Shown: piece by piece, positions 19,853 to 29,130 of the stretch
How the letters are laid out: the number at the start of each line of letters is the position of its first letter
How positions within the stretch are numbered: the stretch's first letter is position 1
DNA from: Legionella santicrucis
GTDB lineage: Bacteria; Pseudomonadota; Gammaproteobacteria; Legionellales; Legionellaceae
Assembly: GCF_001468135.1 (NCBI RefSeq)
Contig: NZ_LNYU01000085.1
Location: 231,315 to 295,314, forward strand
Reading direction: 5' to 3'
DNA: 64,000 bases
Notes under the pieces: model-generated
Seen by the model: the letters and a program-made list of their open reading frames with translations, nothing else
What the model was told of the DNA's origin: nothing
Databases searched by the model: none
Translations under genes and position numbers: made by a program

Positions 19853-20755
19853 ATGTGGAATTTATCCAGCAGAGTACATCGTTTAAATCATTTTCCTGAG
19901 GACGACGTAGTTTGTTATGTCAAAAGAGATGATGAGTTAAGTTGTGGCGTTAGCGGTTCGAAATTACGCAAATATGCCAGTCTTTTGCCTTTTTTGATAG
20001 AGCAGAAAATACGTCACTTAATTATTATTGCGGGGCCGCAATCCAATAATTTACTTGCGGTTTTACAGCTAGCAAGAGAGTTTCAATTCAAAGTGACTGC
20101 CTTTTTGATTCAGCCTTGGAAATTAGAGTTACAAGGAAATTATAAATTAAGCCGTCTTTTTCTTGAAGAGGAAGAGATTGTGTGGGTTGCTCGTGATAAG
20201 TGGCCTCAGGTAAATGAACTCGCCTTTAATTATTTGAACACGCTCAATGAGTCAGGTTTTGTATTATTTGAAGGGGCGAGTGTTGCTGAAGCAATGAGGG
20301 GTGCGTCCACTTTAGCTGAAGATATTATTCTCAATGAAAACACCTTAAAATTAAGGTTTCAACATATTTTTATTGATGCAGGAACTGGATTTTCTGCGTC
20401 TGCTCTTATTAACAGGCTCACTGAATTAAATCATCAGGCCAAAATTCATGTACTGTTATTGGCTGATGATGAAGAACTATTTTACAGTAAATTAAATCAA
20501 TGGATTGGATTAATTCCTAAAAATTTCAGTTGTTTTTATCCAACAACGGCCAAAGCTTTTGGCTCTGTGAATCAAACGATTAAAAATGAAGTGCTGCGTT
20601 TAGCAAGAGAGGAGGGGATTTTGGCGGATCCTATTTATGCGGCTAAATTATTTTATGAATCAAGAAAACGTATCCAAATAGAACGATTAAAAGGAAATGT
20701 ATTGATTATTCATTCTGGTGGAACTTTGAGTATGCCTGCATTTGATTATATTTAA
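19853..20755 (+). CDS. PLP-dependent D-cysteine desulfhydrase/ACC deaminase-like protein
   Basis: A 300-residue fold-type II PLP enzyme. The likely Schiff-base lysine is K37 in GSKLRKYASL, matching the family's GNKxRKLE motif. GPQSNNLLAVLQLA is the equivalent of the SNH helix, although histidine is replaced by asparagine. SGGTLSMPAF near the end is the phosphate-side loop. Family members desulfhydrate D-cysteine or deaminate aminocyclopropane carboxylate; substrate is not decidable here, and the S-N-N change makes an altered activity possible. Confidence 0.8.
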   Translation: MWNLSSRVHRLNHFPEDDVVCYVKRDDELSCGVSGSKLRKYASLLPFLIEQKIRHLIIIAGPQSNNLLAVLQLAREFQFKVTAFLIQPWKLELQGNYKLSRLFLEEEEIVWVARDKWPQVNELAFNYLNTLNESGFVLFEGASVAEAMRGASTLAEDIILNENTLKLRFQHIFIDAGTGFSASALINRLTELNHQAKIHVLLLADDEELFYSKLNQWIGLIPKNFSCFYPTTAKAFGSVNQTIKNEVLRLAREEGILADPIYAAKLFYESRKRIQIERLKGNVLIIHSGGTLSMPAFDYI

Positions 20756-20815
20756 GTCATGGAGATAAAATTTCTTATACCCCCGTTTTCTATTTAGTAA
20801 ATTCTTTTGGATACT

Positions 20816-22384
20816 TTATGTATTAATATTAAGTGTCTTTTCTTCCTCAAGTTGGCTGGCGCCTTTTTGAATATTAAGACTTTCTTTAAATTTTAATGTA
20901 GAATTAAACTGACACATAGTGAAAATATAGTGTGTGTTATTTCTTATTTTATGTTTCTCTTTTGGGTTTTCTATTATCAATTCCTTAGCTCTTTGAGTCA
21001 TAAACTCCTCTATTGTACAAAATTTTGACTCATAATGTACACCTGATTTTATCCAATGAATTTTCTCGTCCGTTTTAGGAAGTATTCCATCAAACTGTTT
21101 ATAAAGTTCCTTTATTTTGTGGAAGCTTCCTTTTCCTTTTAATGCATTATCTATTGCAATTTGTAGTGCCATCACATTGGCTATATGTTCTAAATTTTTC
21201 CCTTGTTCCTTTACGAAATGTTCAATTTTATCGAATATGAGATCAAGATATAATGGATCATTATTTTCGTCAGATGCTCCTATACTTTCTGTAGATGTTC
21301 CTATGCTTTCTGTAGATGCTCTTGGGCTTTCTGTTAATGTTTCCATGCTCTCTTGAAGTGCTCCGGAGTTTTCTGTAATCACTTCCGGACAAATTGCATC
21401 CAGAGATTTTCTAACATGATCTACCCCCCCTGTATCATTGTTATTATCCATATCTTCTATAAGATCTATAAAGTGTGTCTTTGAGGCTTCAATTCCTTCT
21501 TGCACTTTTGCATCAAAATTCTTACTCATTGTTCTCAATGCATCCACCATTTCTTCACATAAGATAAAATCAGGGTAATCTCGCCATAATTTAGATTGAG
21601 CACCCAGAATTCCTCCAACTTCTGATCGATTAAAAAAATCTAAAATTGGATATTTGGTATCACGAACTTCACCTCCATTCACTTGAGAGCATTTTAATAG
21701 ATCATTGAATGCATGACCAAAGTCTATTCGCGCAATACGTTTTTTTCCTTCGTCATCTCTAAAAACCATCATGTTCCCGGGATTAATATCATGATCACCT
21801 ATAACTGCAGAAAATACTATTGCAGTACAAAGATCACGCTTTAGACCAGGAGCATAATCCAATGTAATTTCACCTTTATCACGCCTTGGATATTTATTAG
21901 AAATAACACGCACATGGGGACCAGAAAGAGTTACATCAAATTCCTTAGCAAATTTATCTAAAGTAATGGCTGGATTTTTTTTAGATCCCAAGTATCTGGA
22001 GGCCACATAAACACCATCATTACTCGAGCCATAGACTGGAAATACATCTGGAACTAGACACTCTTTTAATAGCTTACGACCGATTTGTGCCGCAATGACC
22101 TCTCCAAAATTTTCTCGATCAAGACCAGCCGCTTTGAGACGTCGTTTTACACTTGCCTGAGAAATAGAACGTTTCATTTGGTGGAAATGCTCCTCCTTAT
22201 CTCTCGTTTGAAAGCTTCCTGTCAGTCCTGCAGTTTCATTATTGGTAGGTATAAATTCGCTTGGATGTCGAGTATTTTGACTGCTAGTTGTCTTTTCAAC
22301 GCTTTTCTGATAACTATTGGCGTTATTATTCTCGGCATTAGTTTTTGTAGTATGCTTAAAAAAAGAATGCCCAAAAAAACTCAT
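20816..22384 (-). CDS. Candidate Dot/Icm effector with phosphoinositide-kinase-like core
   Basis: About 522 residues, no signal peptide or membrane helix. Residues 1-60 are polar, Asn/Thr/Ser-rich and probably disordered. Residues 85-300 hold a fold suggested by GDHDINPGN at 196-204 and the metal-binding-like IDFGHAF at 220-226; this layout, an HxxxxN-type catalytic loop followed by DFG, is seen in PI3/PI4-kinase-like proteins including the Legionella effectors LepB, LegA5 and MavQ. The C-terminal half is acidic, with a short 7-residue repeat and a glutamate-rich LEEEK in the last 20 residues, like the E-block of Dot/Icm substrates. The frame is open to a TTG at 22396, but the ATG at 22384 has GGAG six bases upstream. 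Kinase assignment is inference. Confidence 0.6.
   Translation of the reverse strand: MSFFGHSFFKHTTKTNAENNNANSYQKSVEKTTSSQNTRHPSEFIPTNNETAGLTGSFQTRDKEEHFHQMKRSISQASVKRRLKAAGLDRENFGEVIAAQIGRKLLKECLVPDVFPVYGSSNDGVYVASRYLGSKKNPAITLDKFAKEFDVTLSGPHVRVISNKYPRRDKGEITLDYAPGLKRDLCTAIVFSAVIGDHDINPGNMMVFRDDEGKKRIARIDFGHAFNDLLKCSQVNGGEVRDTKYPILDFFNRSEVGGILGAQSKLWRDYPDFILCEEMVDALRTMSKNFDAKVQEGIEASKTHFIDLIEDMDNNNDTGGVDHVRKSLDAICPEVITENSGALQESMETLTESPRASTESIGTSTESIGASDENNDPLYLDLIFDKIEHFVKEQGKNLEHIANVMALQIAIDNALKGKGSFHKIKELYKQFDGILPKTDEKIHWIKSGVHYESKFCTIEEFMTQRAKELIIENPKEKHKIRNNTHYIFTMCQFNSTLKFKESLNIQKGASQLEEEKTLNINT
21270..21353. repeat. Four tandem 21-bp repeats inside the effector gene
   Basis: Units begin at 21270, 21291, 21312 and 21333 and encode degenerate heptads of the type ESIGTST in the acidic linker of the reverse-strand protein. 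The period is exactly 21 bases, so repeat-number change would keep the frame. Confidence 0.65.
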
Positions 22385-22697
22385 AATTTTCTCCAACTAA
22401 TAATTTGTATTAAATTAAAACGTGAGTGAATCTATTAATTTTCATCACTCATGGTCTAAAAATTATCAGATAGATTTCTCATAAATCAAATTGATTATTT
22501 TTATATATCATATTAAATATGTAAATATCATATTATTTCCAATCAATTACTTTAAGGCGTACAGTAATCGATTAGGGTGAACGTATAGAATTATTCATAA
22601 CAAAAAGAAGACAACGAGGTATTATCTTATTATCAATATTGATAGTGCTGTGACTATACCTAGAATTATAATTCTTCTAATTTTTCATCATGCCGCC

Positions 22698-22725
22698 CTT
22701 GAAATTTCTCAACTGATCCCTATAT
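22698..22725 (+). promoter_or_regulatory. Sigma32 heat-shock promoter of htpG
   Basis: CTTGAAA at 22698-22704 is a perfect -35 element for sigma32, followed after 13 bases by CCCTATAT at 22718-22725, seven of eight matches to CCCCATNT. Transcription would begin about 38 bases before the htpG ATG. The remainder of the gap 22385-22697 is AT-rich with no gene seen. Confidence 0.75.
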
Positions 22726-22769
22726 CAATTAAATCATTAGAAAATGCGTAAACAGGAGACTAGATAAAA

Positions 22770-24644
22770 ATGTCAAGCAAGCAACAAACTATGGGTTTTC
22801 AAACAGAAGTAAAACAAATGTTGCATTTAGTGGTGCATTCGCTTTATAGCAATAAAGAAATATTCTTACGTGAGTTAATTTCTAATGCTTCGGATGCTTT
22901 AGATAAATTAAGATTTTTAGCTTTATCAAATAGTGCACTTTATGAAAATGATTCAGATTTAAAAATCAGTATTGATTTTAATGAAAAATTAAAAACCATC
23001 ACCATCAGTGATAATGGGATTGGTTTAAGTTGGGATGAAGCTGTTGAAAATTTAGGTACTATCGCTAAATCAGGCACTAAAGAATTTATGAGCCATTTAA
23101 CGGGGGAAAGCGCAAAAGATTCTCAGTTAATTGGTCAATTTGGGGTTGGTTTTTATTCAGCTTTTATAGTTGCTGATAAAGTGACCGTGAAAAGTCGCCG
23201 TGCGGGATTAAAATCTGAAGAAGGTATTGTTTGGGAATCCAATGGGGAAGGCGAATTTACCATAGATTATGAGAAAAAAGCATCTCGTGGGACAGAAGTT
23301 ATTCTTCATATTAAAGAAGATAGTGATGAGTTTTTGAGTAGTTGGCGTTTACGCAGTATTATTAGTAAATATTCCGATCATATTTGTTGGCCCATAGTGA
23401 TGAAAAAAACATCAACTGAGGAAAAAGAGTCCGATGAATATGAAACAGTAAATAAAGCAACCGCTTTATGGACGATGCAAAAATCAGACATTACCGACGA
23501 AGATTATAAATTACTTTATAAGCATATTTCTCATGATTATCAAGATCCGCTTATATGGTCACATAATCATGTTGAGGGTAAACATGATTATATTTCTTTG
23601 CTTTATATTCCAGCACATGCTCCTTTTGATTTATGGCAACAGGAAACTAAGCATGGATTAAAACTCTATGTAAAACGCGTATTTATTATGGATGATGCAA
23701 CCCAGTTTTTACCGCGTTACTTGCGATTTATAAAAGGTATTGTTGATGCAAGTGATTTACCATTAAATGTATCACGCGAGATTTTACAAGATAATAAACA
23801 GGTAGAAAGCATCCGTGCGGCATGCACAAAACGTGTTTTGTCCATGCTTGAAAAGATGAGTACTCAAGACAAAGAAACTTATCAAAAGTTTTGGAATGAA
23901 TTTGGTTTGGTATTAAAGGAAGGTCCTATTGAGGATTTTGCTAATAAAGAAACGATTGCTAAATTATTGAGATTTGCTACTACGGCCACTGAATCAGAAA
24001 AGCAAGAAGCGACTTTGGATGATTATATAAGTCGTATGAAAGAAGGGCAGGATAAAATCTACTACATTACAGCATCCAGTTATAATGCAGCTAAGAATAG
24101 CCCTCATTTAGAAATTTTTAAGAAAAAAGGAATTGAAGTATTATTATTAAGTGACAAAATTGATGAATGGTTAGTAGGCTATTTAAATGAATATTCTGGT
24201 AAAAAATTGCAATCGATTTCTAAAGGAAAGGTTGAGTTTGATGATGAATCTACAGATCAAATAAAAGAACAAGAAAAAACGCTAGAACCAATTCTTACTC
24301 ACATTAAGAAAATTTTAGAAAACAAAGTTAAGGACGTTGTTGTTACTAATCGTTTAACAGATTCACCGGCATGTATTGTTGCTGATGAACAAGATATGGG
24401 GCTGGAAATGCAGCGTATTTTACAAGCTGCAGGTCAACAAATTCCAACGGCGAAACCCGTATTTGAAATCAATCCTGAGCATGTATTAATTAAACGTTTG
24501 CATGATATTCAAGATGATAATTTGTTTGAATTATGGGTCACCATGTTATTTGAGCAAGCCGTTTTAGCAGAAGGTGGTCAATTAGATAATCCTGCAGATT
24601 TTGTAAGTAGAGTCAATAAGTTATTAGCATCATCAGCAGTTTAA
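22770..24644 (+). CDS. htpG: Molecular chaperone HtpG (Hsp90 family)
   Basis: A 624-residue cytoplasmic ATP-dependent chaperone dimer. The GHKL ATP-binding domain is at the N-terminus: [19 protein letters not shown] with the catalytic glutamate, DNGIGL, and the lid motif [11 protein letters not shown]. The middle domain carries [11 protein letters not shown] with the catalytic arginine, and the C-terminal dimer domain is complete. RBS AGGAGA lies before the ATG. A sigma32-type promoter explains heat induction. Neighbours on both sides are accessory effector-like genes on the opposite strand. Confidence 0.97.
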   Translation: MSSKQQTMGFQTEVKQMLHLVVHSLYSNKEIFLRELISNASDALDKLRFLALSNSALYENDSDLKISIDFNEKLKTITISDNGIGLSWDEAVENLGTIAKSGTKEFMSHLTGESAKDSQLIGQFGVGFYSAFIVADKVTVKSRRAGLKSEEGIVWESNGEGEFTIDYEKKASRGTEVILHIKEDSDEFLSSWRLRSIISKYSDHICWPIVMKKTSTEEKESDEYETVNKATALWTMQKSDITDEDYKLLYKHISHDYQDPLIWSHNHVEGKHDYISLLYIPAHAPFDLWQQETKHGLKLYVKRVFIMDDATQFLPRYLRFIKGIVDASDLPLNVSREILQDNKQVESIRAACTKRVLSMLEKMSTQDKETYQKFWNEFGLVLKEGPIEDFANKETIAKLLRFATTATESEKQEATLDDYISRMKEGQDKIYYITASSYNAAKNSPHLEIFKKKGIEVLLLSDKIDEWLVGYLNEYSGKKLQSISKGKVEFDDESTDQIKEQEKTLEPILTHIKKILENKVKDVVVTNRLTDSPACIVADEQDMGLEMQRILQAAGQQIPTAKPVFEINPEHVLIKRLHDIQDDNLFELWVTMLFEQAVLAEGGQLDNPADFVSRVNKLLASSAV

Positions 24645-24879
24645 GTGTGAGTGAAGTGCAGTGAAACAACGTTTCATGAGGTTTTGCTGCACTTACCCGG
24701 CTTTACGTATAATCTTTCAAACTGTCTTCATTTCTGTTCAGGGGGATACTTGCCTCTTGGTGAAAGGCTGGATTTTCGCGCATGAGCCAAAGATATCCTT
24801 TAGGTGCATGAGGTATGAACCTTTACTCTAACGAAGTATCGATCTGATTAGAAAGGCTTTATGAATAGATGTCTCGTCA

Positions 24880-24899
24880 CCTTCCGCGAAAGCGGAAGG
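24880..24899. repeat. GAAA-tetraloop hairpin, copy 2
   Basis: Identical in all 20 bases to the element at 11435-11454. It lies between the convergent ends of htpG and the coiled-coil gene. The same gap also has a looser inverted pair, AAGTGCAG near 24654 and CTGCACTT near 24687. No T tract follows the hairpin. Confidence 0.6.
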
Positions 24900-24932
24900 C
24901 CCGACTCCAAGAAGGATAATGTTAGTCATTCC

Positions 24933-26774
24933 CTAGCAAGAAAAAGTATTTCTCTGAATTTGTTCTAATTCTTGAGTTGTTGGGTTAATTGTAGATTGAG
25001 TTATTGCACCACCACTAAAGAAAGGCTTCATTGTAGGTGTCACAACAACTTGTTTTGCCTGATGAAGTAAAGACTCTTCGTGTTGCTGCAAATCCTTAAT
25101 TTTATTATCAAGTAAATTAAGATTCCTTTCTGCTTCACTGATCTTTTCTTTTAATGCAGGAAGTATTTCTTGTTCAAGCGATATGATTTCTCCAGATTGT
25201 TCCGAAATGGCTGTTCTATTTTGCTGAATTTTTGTTTTATTGTGTTCCAATTGATTGTTATCACTGTTGTTTTTAAGGGTATATGCTAAAGTAGCAATGA
25301 AGACACCCACAGTAATAAAACTTATTACTGCCGCAGGGGCAAAACACAGAGAGATTAAAGCCATAGGCATCAAATACATTCCTAAAAATCCTCCGCCAAC
25401 AGCGAGTCCAGATCCTAGAAGGCTGAATAATCCAATTTTTAGTAGATAATCTCTGTAAGCACCTCGCTCTTTAATAGTATGTTCTAATTGTTGATTTTCT
25501 ACTTCAAGAGTTTGATTTTGAGCATGGAGCTGAGGATTTGCTTTTTTTAATTGAGCTACTCTGTTTTCTTGTTGAAGAAAATCTTGTACAAGTGTTTCTT
25601 TTTCACGATAAGTTAATTGACGGATTGAATTTTGTTTTTGTTTTTCCGCTTGAATTAAGAGATAATTTTCCATAGTGCTAACAATTTGTTTTAACGCTTC
25701 TTTTTCTTGATAGTTTAAGGTTAGCGATTGCAAAAGATATCGAAGCCGGGTTAAGAACGTTTGATAGCTCATCTCTGTTGCTTTTTGCATTAATTGATGC
25801 TCCATTTTTTGTAGCTTTTCATGTGCATCAACAATAGATTGTTGTAATGAACGGTAATTTTTTGCGGATAATTGCTTTTCGGTTGTTTCTTCGAATACAC
25901 GAGCTTGATCTCGTATTGTGCGTGCTTGTGCACGATTGTTTCGTTGTCTTTGTTTTTCAGGTAATTCTATAGTTAATCTGCTTGTTATTTCTTCTATGCG
26001 TCTTTGTTGTTTTTGGCTAAGAATACCTTTATCTCTTAATGTTTCTTGCAATTGTCTCAATTTTTGAGAAAGAGTATTTTTCTGAAACTCTAATGACTCG
26101 TTTTCATGAACATGGTGATGCGTCGAGTCGTGGGTGTGTGTTGTTTTAGGGCGTTGTTCTGTAGTGTTCGGATGGGTATGTGTATGTTGTATTGGCTCTG
26201 GATGGGTATGTGTATGTTGTATTGGCTCTGGATGAGTATGTGTATGTTGCGTTGGCTCTGGATGGGTATGTGTATGTTGCGTTGGCTCTGGATGAGTATG
26301 CGTATGTTGCGTTGGCTCTGAATCAGTATGTGGGTGTTGCGTTGATTCTGGTTGAGACGTTAGTGCAATTTGTCGTGAAATCTCTTTGATGTACGATTCG
26401 TGACGTAATATTTCCCCTTCAATTTCATTAAGTTCATTACCAATCAATCGTTTTTGTATTTGCACGGAGAGCAATTCATTTTCCAATCGAGCGACTAAGT
26501 CTAAATCGTTTTGGCTTTCTTGATGATCAAGTTCTTTTTCTTTCAGATCTTGTTGAATTTGTTTTTCACATGCATTTAACGTTAATTGAGTGGTAGCGTT
26601 TTGTTTATCTATGGCGAGAAGGTGGTTAAGTTCTTTTTGAATTTCAGTTGTCACGCCAGATACTGGTGATAAGTGAATACAGGAATTACGTAGAGTGGCG
26701 TAATTTGAATGAACAAGGTACTTATCTGTTATTTCTTCAAGCAAATTATTAATATTAAGGGTTGATAGTGACAT
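24933..26774 (-). CDS. Coiled-coil membrane protein with His-Thr repeat tract, candidate effector
   Basis: About 613 residues. Long heptad-type coiled coils occupy roughly residues 60-140, 225-440 and 510-580. Between the first two is a block of tandem decapeptides with the core HTHTHPEPTQ, continued by further His-rich sequence. Residues about 442-501 form one long hydrophobic hairpin, enough for two membrane passes. There is no signal peptide, and the protein ends in TQELEQIQRNTFSC. Coiled coils plus a membrane hairpin are common in Legionella effectors, so translocation is plausible but inferred. The ATG at 26774 is chosen over 26789 because GGAGG lies eight bases before it. No family recognised. 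Confidence 0.65.
   Translation of the reverse strand: MSLSTLNINNLLEEITDKYLVHSNYATLRNSCIHLSPVSGVTTEIQKELNHLLAIDKQNATTQLTLNACEKQIQQDLKEKELDHQESQNDLDLVARLENELLSVQIQKRLIGNELNEIEGEILRHESYIKEISRQIALTSQPESTQHPHTDSEPTQHTHTHPEPTQHTHTHPEPTQHTHTHPEPIQHTHTHPEPIQHTHTHPNTTEQRPKTTHTHDSTHHHVHENESLEFQKNTLSQKLRQLQETLRDKGILSQKQQRRIEEITSRLTIELPEKQRQRNNRAQARTIRDQARVFEETTEKQLSAKNYRSLQQSIVDAHEKLQKMEHQLMQKATEMSYQTFLTRLRYLLQSLTLNYQEKEALKQIVSTMENYLLIQAEKQKQNSIRQLTYREKETLVQDFLQQENRVAQLKKANPQLHAQNQTLEVENQQLEHTIKERGAYRDYLLKIGLFSLLGSGLAVGGGFLGMYLMPMALISLCFAPAAVISFITVGVFIATLAYTLKNNSDNNQLEHNKTKIQQNRTAISEQSGEIISLEQEILPALKEKISEAERNLNLLDNKIKDLQQHEESLLHQAKQVVVTPTMKPFFSGGAITQSTINPTTQELEQIQRNTFSC
26171..26350. repeat. Six tandem 30-bp repeats encoding the His-Thr decapeptides
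   Basis: Unit starts are at 26171, 26201, 26231, 26261, 26291 and 26321, with the sixth diverged. The first five differ at only a few positions. Read on the reverse strand they encode HTHTHPEPTQ or HTHTHPEPIQ. The period is in frame, so copy number can vary without breaking the gene. Confidence 0.85.
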
Positions 26775-26900
26775 ACTGAGTTCCTCCATGCAAATTTTTT
26801 GCCCATTTTATAGAAGGATACTAAAGAGTCAACCATTAAATTTAAAAAGATCCTGAAAAAAGATCTCATACTTTTTTCAGGAATTATCAATAAGAAAGGA

Positions 26901-27473
26901 TTATGCATAAGGAAGAATTAATACAGTTGTTCCTACATCAATAAAGTTTTCATTGAGCCATTTTGCGGCACCTGGGAGAACACGAATACAGCCATGGCTG
27001 CTATTGTATTTAGGAACCTCATAAGCAGCATGAATTGCATAGCCATCATGAAAATGCATGCAATAAGGCATTTTGGCACCACCGGCTACATGACCATCAC
27101 GTGCAAGAGGATATTCATTGGATTTACAATCAGCCCCTTTTTTATTAAACACAGCGAAAGTTCCAACTACAGTTCGACATGATTCATCAGCATCTGGGCA
27201 ACGATCCATTCCTCCGGAGGCACTACCTGTCATTACTCGGTTACCTTGAGCATCATAGGCAGCCCATGCATCAGCGTTAGGATCAAAAACAAAAAGTTTT
27301 TTGCCTTTTACATTCCATGTTGCAGGGAACACTTTTTGACCGCGTGTATCATCTTGGTAGGGTGTGGTGTAATGCAATTGACCTGCATCATCAGCGATAA
27401 CATCAGGTTTGTCAGTAACACAAGAAGTTGCAAGAAGACCGATTAGGGGCGCTAGATACATAAATTTTTTCAT
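26901..27473 (-). CDS. L,D-transpeptidase (YkuD), lipoprotein
   Basis: A 190-residue protein with a lipoprotein signal: hydrophobic core and LATS-C18 lipobox, then an envelope-facing domain. The catalytic YkuD motif is SHGCIRVLP near residue 160, with the upstream histidine in YAIHAAYEVP. It would form 3-3 crosslinks in peptidoglycan or attach proteins to it. Asp at +2 (C-V-T rather than C-D) is absent, so outer-membrane sorting is plausible. It is clearly a paralogue of the protein at 42662-43132, sharing VFDPN, the ASGG region with paired cysteines, and KMPYCMHF. Confidence 0.88.
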   Translation of the reverse strand: MKKFMYLAPLIGLLATSCVTDKPDVIADDAGQLHYTTPYQDDTRGQKVFPATWNVKGKKLFVFDPNADAWAAYDAQGNRVMTGSASGGMDRCPDADESCRTVVGTFAVFNKKGADCKSNEYPLARDGHVAGGAKMPYCMHFHDGYAIHAAYEVPKYNSSHGCIRVLPGAAKWLNENFIDVGTTVLILPYA

Positions 27474-27502
27474 CTAATAAATCCTTAAAACATACTGTAA
27501 AA

Positions 27503-27528
27503 AAAAGGCTCGATTCATCGAGCCTTTT
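27503..27528. terminator. Rho-independent terminator after fis
   Basis: An 11-bp perfect stem (AAAAGGCTCGA/TCGAGCCTTTT) closes a TTCA loop. Read leftwards it ends the fis transcript before the L,D-transpeptidase gene; its A and T flanks would also let it work in the other direction. Confidence 0.85.
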
Positions 27529-27559
27529 TATTCTAATCGGAAATCGTTCCAAATTAAAA

Positions 27560-27859
27560 CTATTCGTCAGTTAAGCGAAAATATTTTGTTCCAAAATATC
27601 TTTGGAGTTTCTTCCTGATTGTGCCGCGACTAATGCCAAGCATTTTTGCAGCTTGTAGTTGATTGCCACGTCGTTTTTCCATTACTGCTTGCAACAATGG
27701 AGGCTCAACCTCAGATAATATCATGTCGTATAGATCATCAATGTTTTTATTTTTATTTTCGGCAAGAAAACGAGAGACTAAATTATAGACGAGATCTTGT
27801 AGACCTTGATCTTGTTTAATGATACTTTGGGTTGTTTCAGGTGTTTCAATGACAGTCAT
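27560..27859 (-). CDS. fis: Fis family nucleoid-associated regulator
   Basis: About 99 residues. The C-terminal helix-turn-helix GNQLQAAKMLGISRGTIRKKLQRYFG is the Fis signature, and the middle helices (LVSRFLAENK, PPLLQAVMEKRRG) give the dimer core. The frame opens at 27892, but the ATG at 27859 has AAGGA seven bases upstream. Legionella carries several Fis paralogues that govern effector and life-cycle genes, so this copy need not be equivalent to E. coli Fis. It is followed by a strong terminator and is monocistronic or ends an lpxB-independent unit. Confidence 0.88.
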   Translation of the reverse strand: MTVIETPETTQSIIKQDQGLQDLVYNLVSRFLAENKNKNIDDLYDMILSEVEPPLLQAVMEKRRGNQLQAAKMLGISRGTIRKKLQRYFGTKYFRLTDE

Positions 27860-27972
27860 CTTAACTTCCTTATTAATAATTAAATCATACATTCCAATTG
27901 CTTACATTCACAATGAAAGCAAAATTAATTGTACATGAAGGATAATTGATATTCTATATTTTTAAGATAAAA

Positions 27973-29130
27973 CTATGTACTTTTTTTGTGCAATTCATTC
28001 ACCACAAGATCAAACAATGAGCGATCAGATTTTTCCGAAGACAATGACTGTTTTACCTTCGTTAATTGAGAGAGCATTTTGTGGGGTTGTTCAGGATCGT
28101 TATAAAAACGATCAATATAGCGAGTTAATTCATAAGCGTTGCAATCATACTGCAAGAACTCAGGAACTATCATTCTATTTGCTAAAAGATTGCATAAACC
28201 TAAAAATTTTACTTTGATAAACTTCATTGCTAAAACATAGTTGAGCAAAGATGATTTATAAATAATACACATAGGTTTTTCTAATAACGCACATTCAAGA
28301 GAAGCAGTACCTGAAGAAACAATCACAAAATCCGCAGCCGCCATACAATTTAATGCTTGTCCTTCTATAAAGCTTATTGACAAATTAGTGCCGAAAAAAT
28401 AATGCTTAATTTTTTCAGGTTTAATTGTATTTGCAATAGGAATTACAAAGCATAAGTTCGGATGACGCTCTTGAAGAAGTAGGGCTGTATCACGTAAGAT
28501 TGGCATATGGTGTTCAATCTCATTATTACGGCTTCCTGGAAGAAGCGCAATAATCCGACTGTCAGAAGGAAGTTTAAGTGCTTCACGCTGTGTTTGAATA
28601 TTGTTGCCAGTGGAAGACATTTTTTCTACTAAGGGGTGGCCAACAAAATTTACTGGAACCTTTGCTTTTTCATATAAAGGTTTTTCAAACGGCAAAATAA
28701 CGGCCATTTGGTCAATGCATTGCTTTATAAGGTGAATACGTTTGGCTTTCCATGCCCAAATTTGGGGACTTATGTAGTAAAGAATTTTAATGCCTAGTTT
28801 TCGCTTTGCATATTTTGCTAATCTTAAATTAAAACCTGGGTAGTCAACCAAAATGAGTAAATCTGGTTTTTGCTGGCTTAAATGTTTCTTTACAGCAATA
28901 AATGCCTCACGAATTACTTTAAGGTGACGAATAACTGCTGTAAGGCCTGTTACCCCAAAGCGCGCTAAATCGGAAATTAATTCTGCGCCTGCTTCTTGCA
29001 TATGTTGACCTCCTATTCCACTAATTTTTACATTAGGGTAGGCGTCTTTTAATTGGCGAATCAAAACTGATGCATGAACATCACCTGATTCTTCACCTGC
29101 AATAATGACAATCCGTTTAGATTCTTGCAT
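27973..29130 (-). CDS. lpxB: Lipid-A-disaccharide synthase LpxB
   Basis: A 385-residue GT-B glycosyltransferase that joins UDP-diacylglucosamine and lipid X to make the lipid A disaccharide at the inner membrane. Family motifs are GEESGDVHAS at the N-terminus, VDYPGFNLRLAKYAK, PQIWAWK, LLPGSRNNEI and VSSGTASLECAL. Its first 14 bases overlap the end of the upstream oxidoreductase gene, so the two are co-translated. Legionella genomes often hold more than one lpxB; this one is full length. Confidence 0.94.
   Translation of the reverse strand: MQESKRIVIIAGEESGDVHASVLIRQLKDAYPNVKISGIGGQHMQEAGAELISDLARFGVTGLTAVIRHLKVIREAFIAVKKHLSQQKPDLLILVDYPGFNLRLAKYAKRKLGIKILYYISPQIWAWKAKRIHLIKQCIDQMAVILPFEKPLYEKAKVPVNFVGHPLVEKMSSTGNNIQTQREALKLPSDSRIIALLPGSRNNEIEHHMPILRDTALLLQERHPNLCFVIPIANTIKPEKIKHYFFGTNLSISFIEGQALNCMAAADFVIVSSGTASLECALLEKPMCIIYKSSLLNYVLAMKFIKVKFLGLCNLLANRMIVPEFLQYDCNAYELTRYIDRFYNDPEQPHKMLSQLTKVKQSLSSEKSDRSLFDLVVNELHKKST

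Noticed and set aside
26171..26350. Regular 30-bp repeats resembling a CRISPR array
   Set aside because: Units are contiguous with no spacers and lie in frame inside a protein-coding gene.
26106..26389. Forward-strand frames over the 30-bp repeats
   Set aside because: They are repetitive antisense shadows of the coiled-coil gene with no ribosome site.
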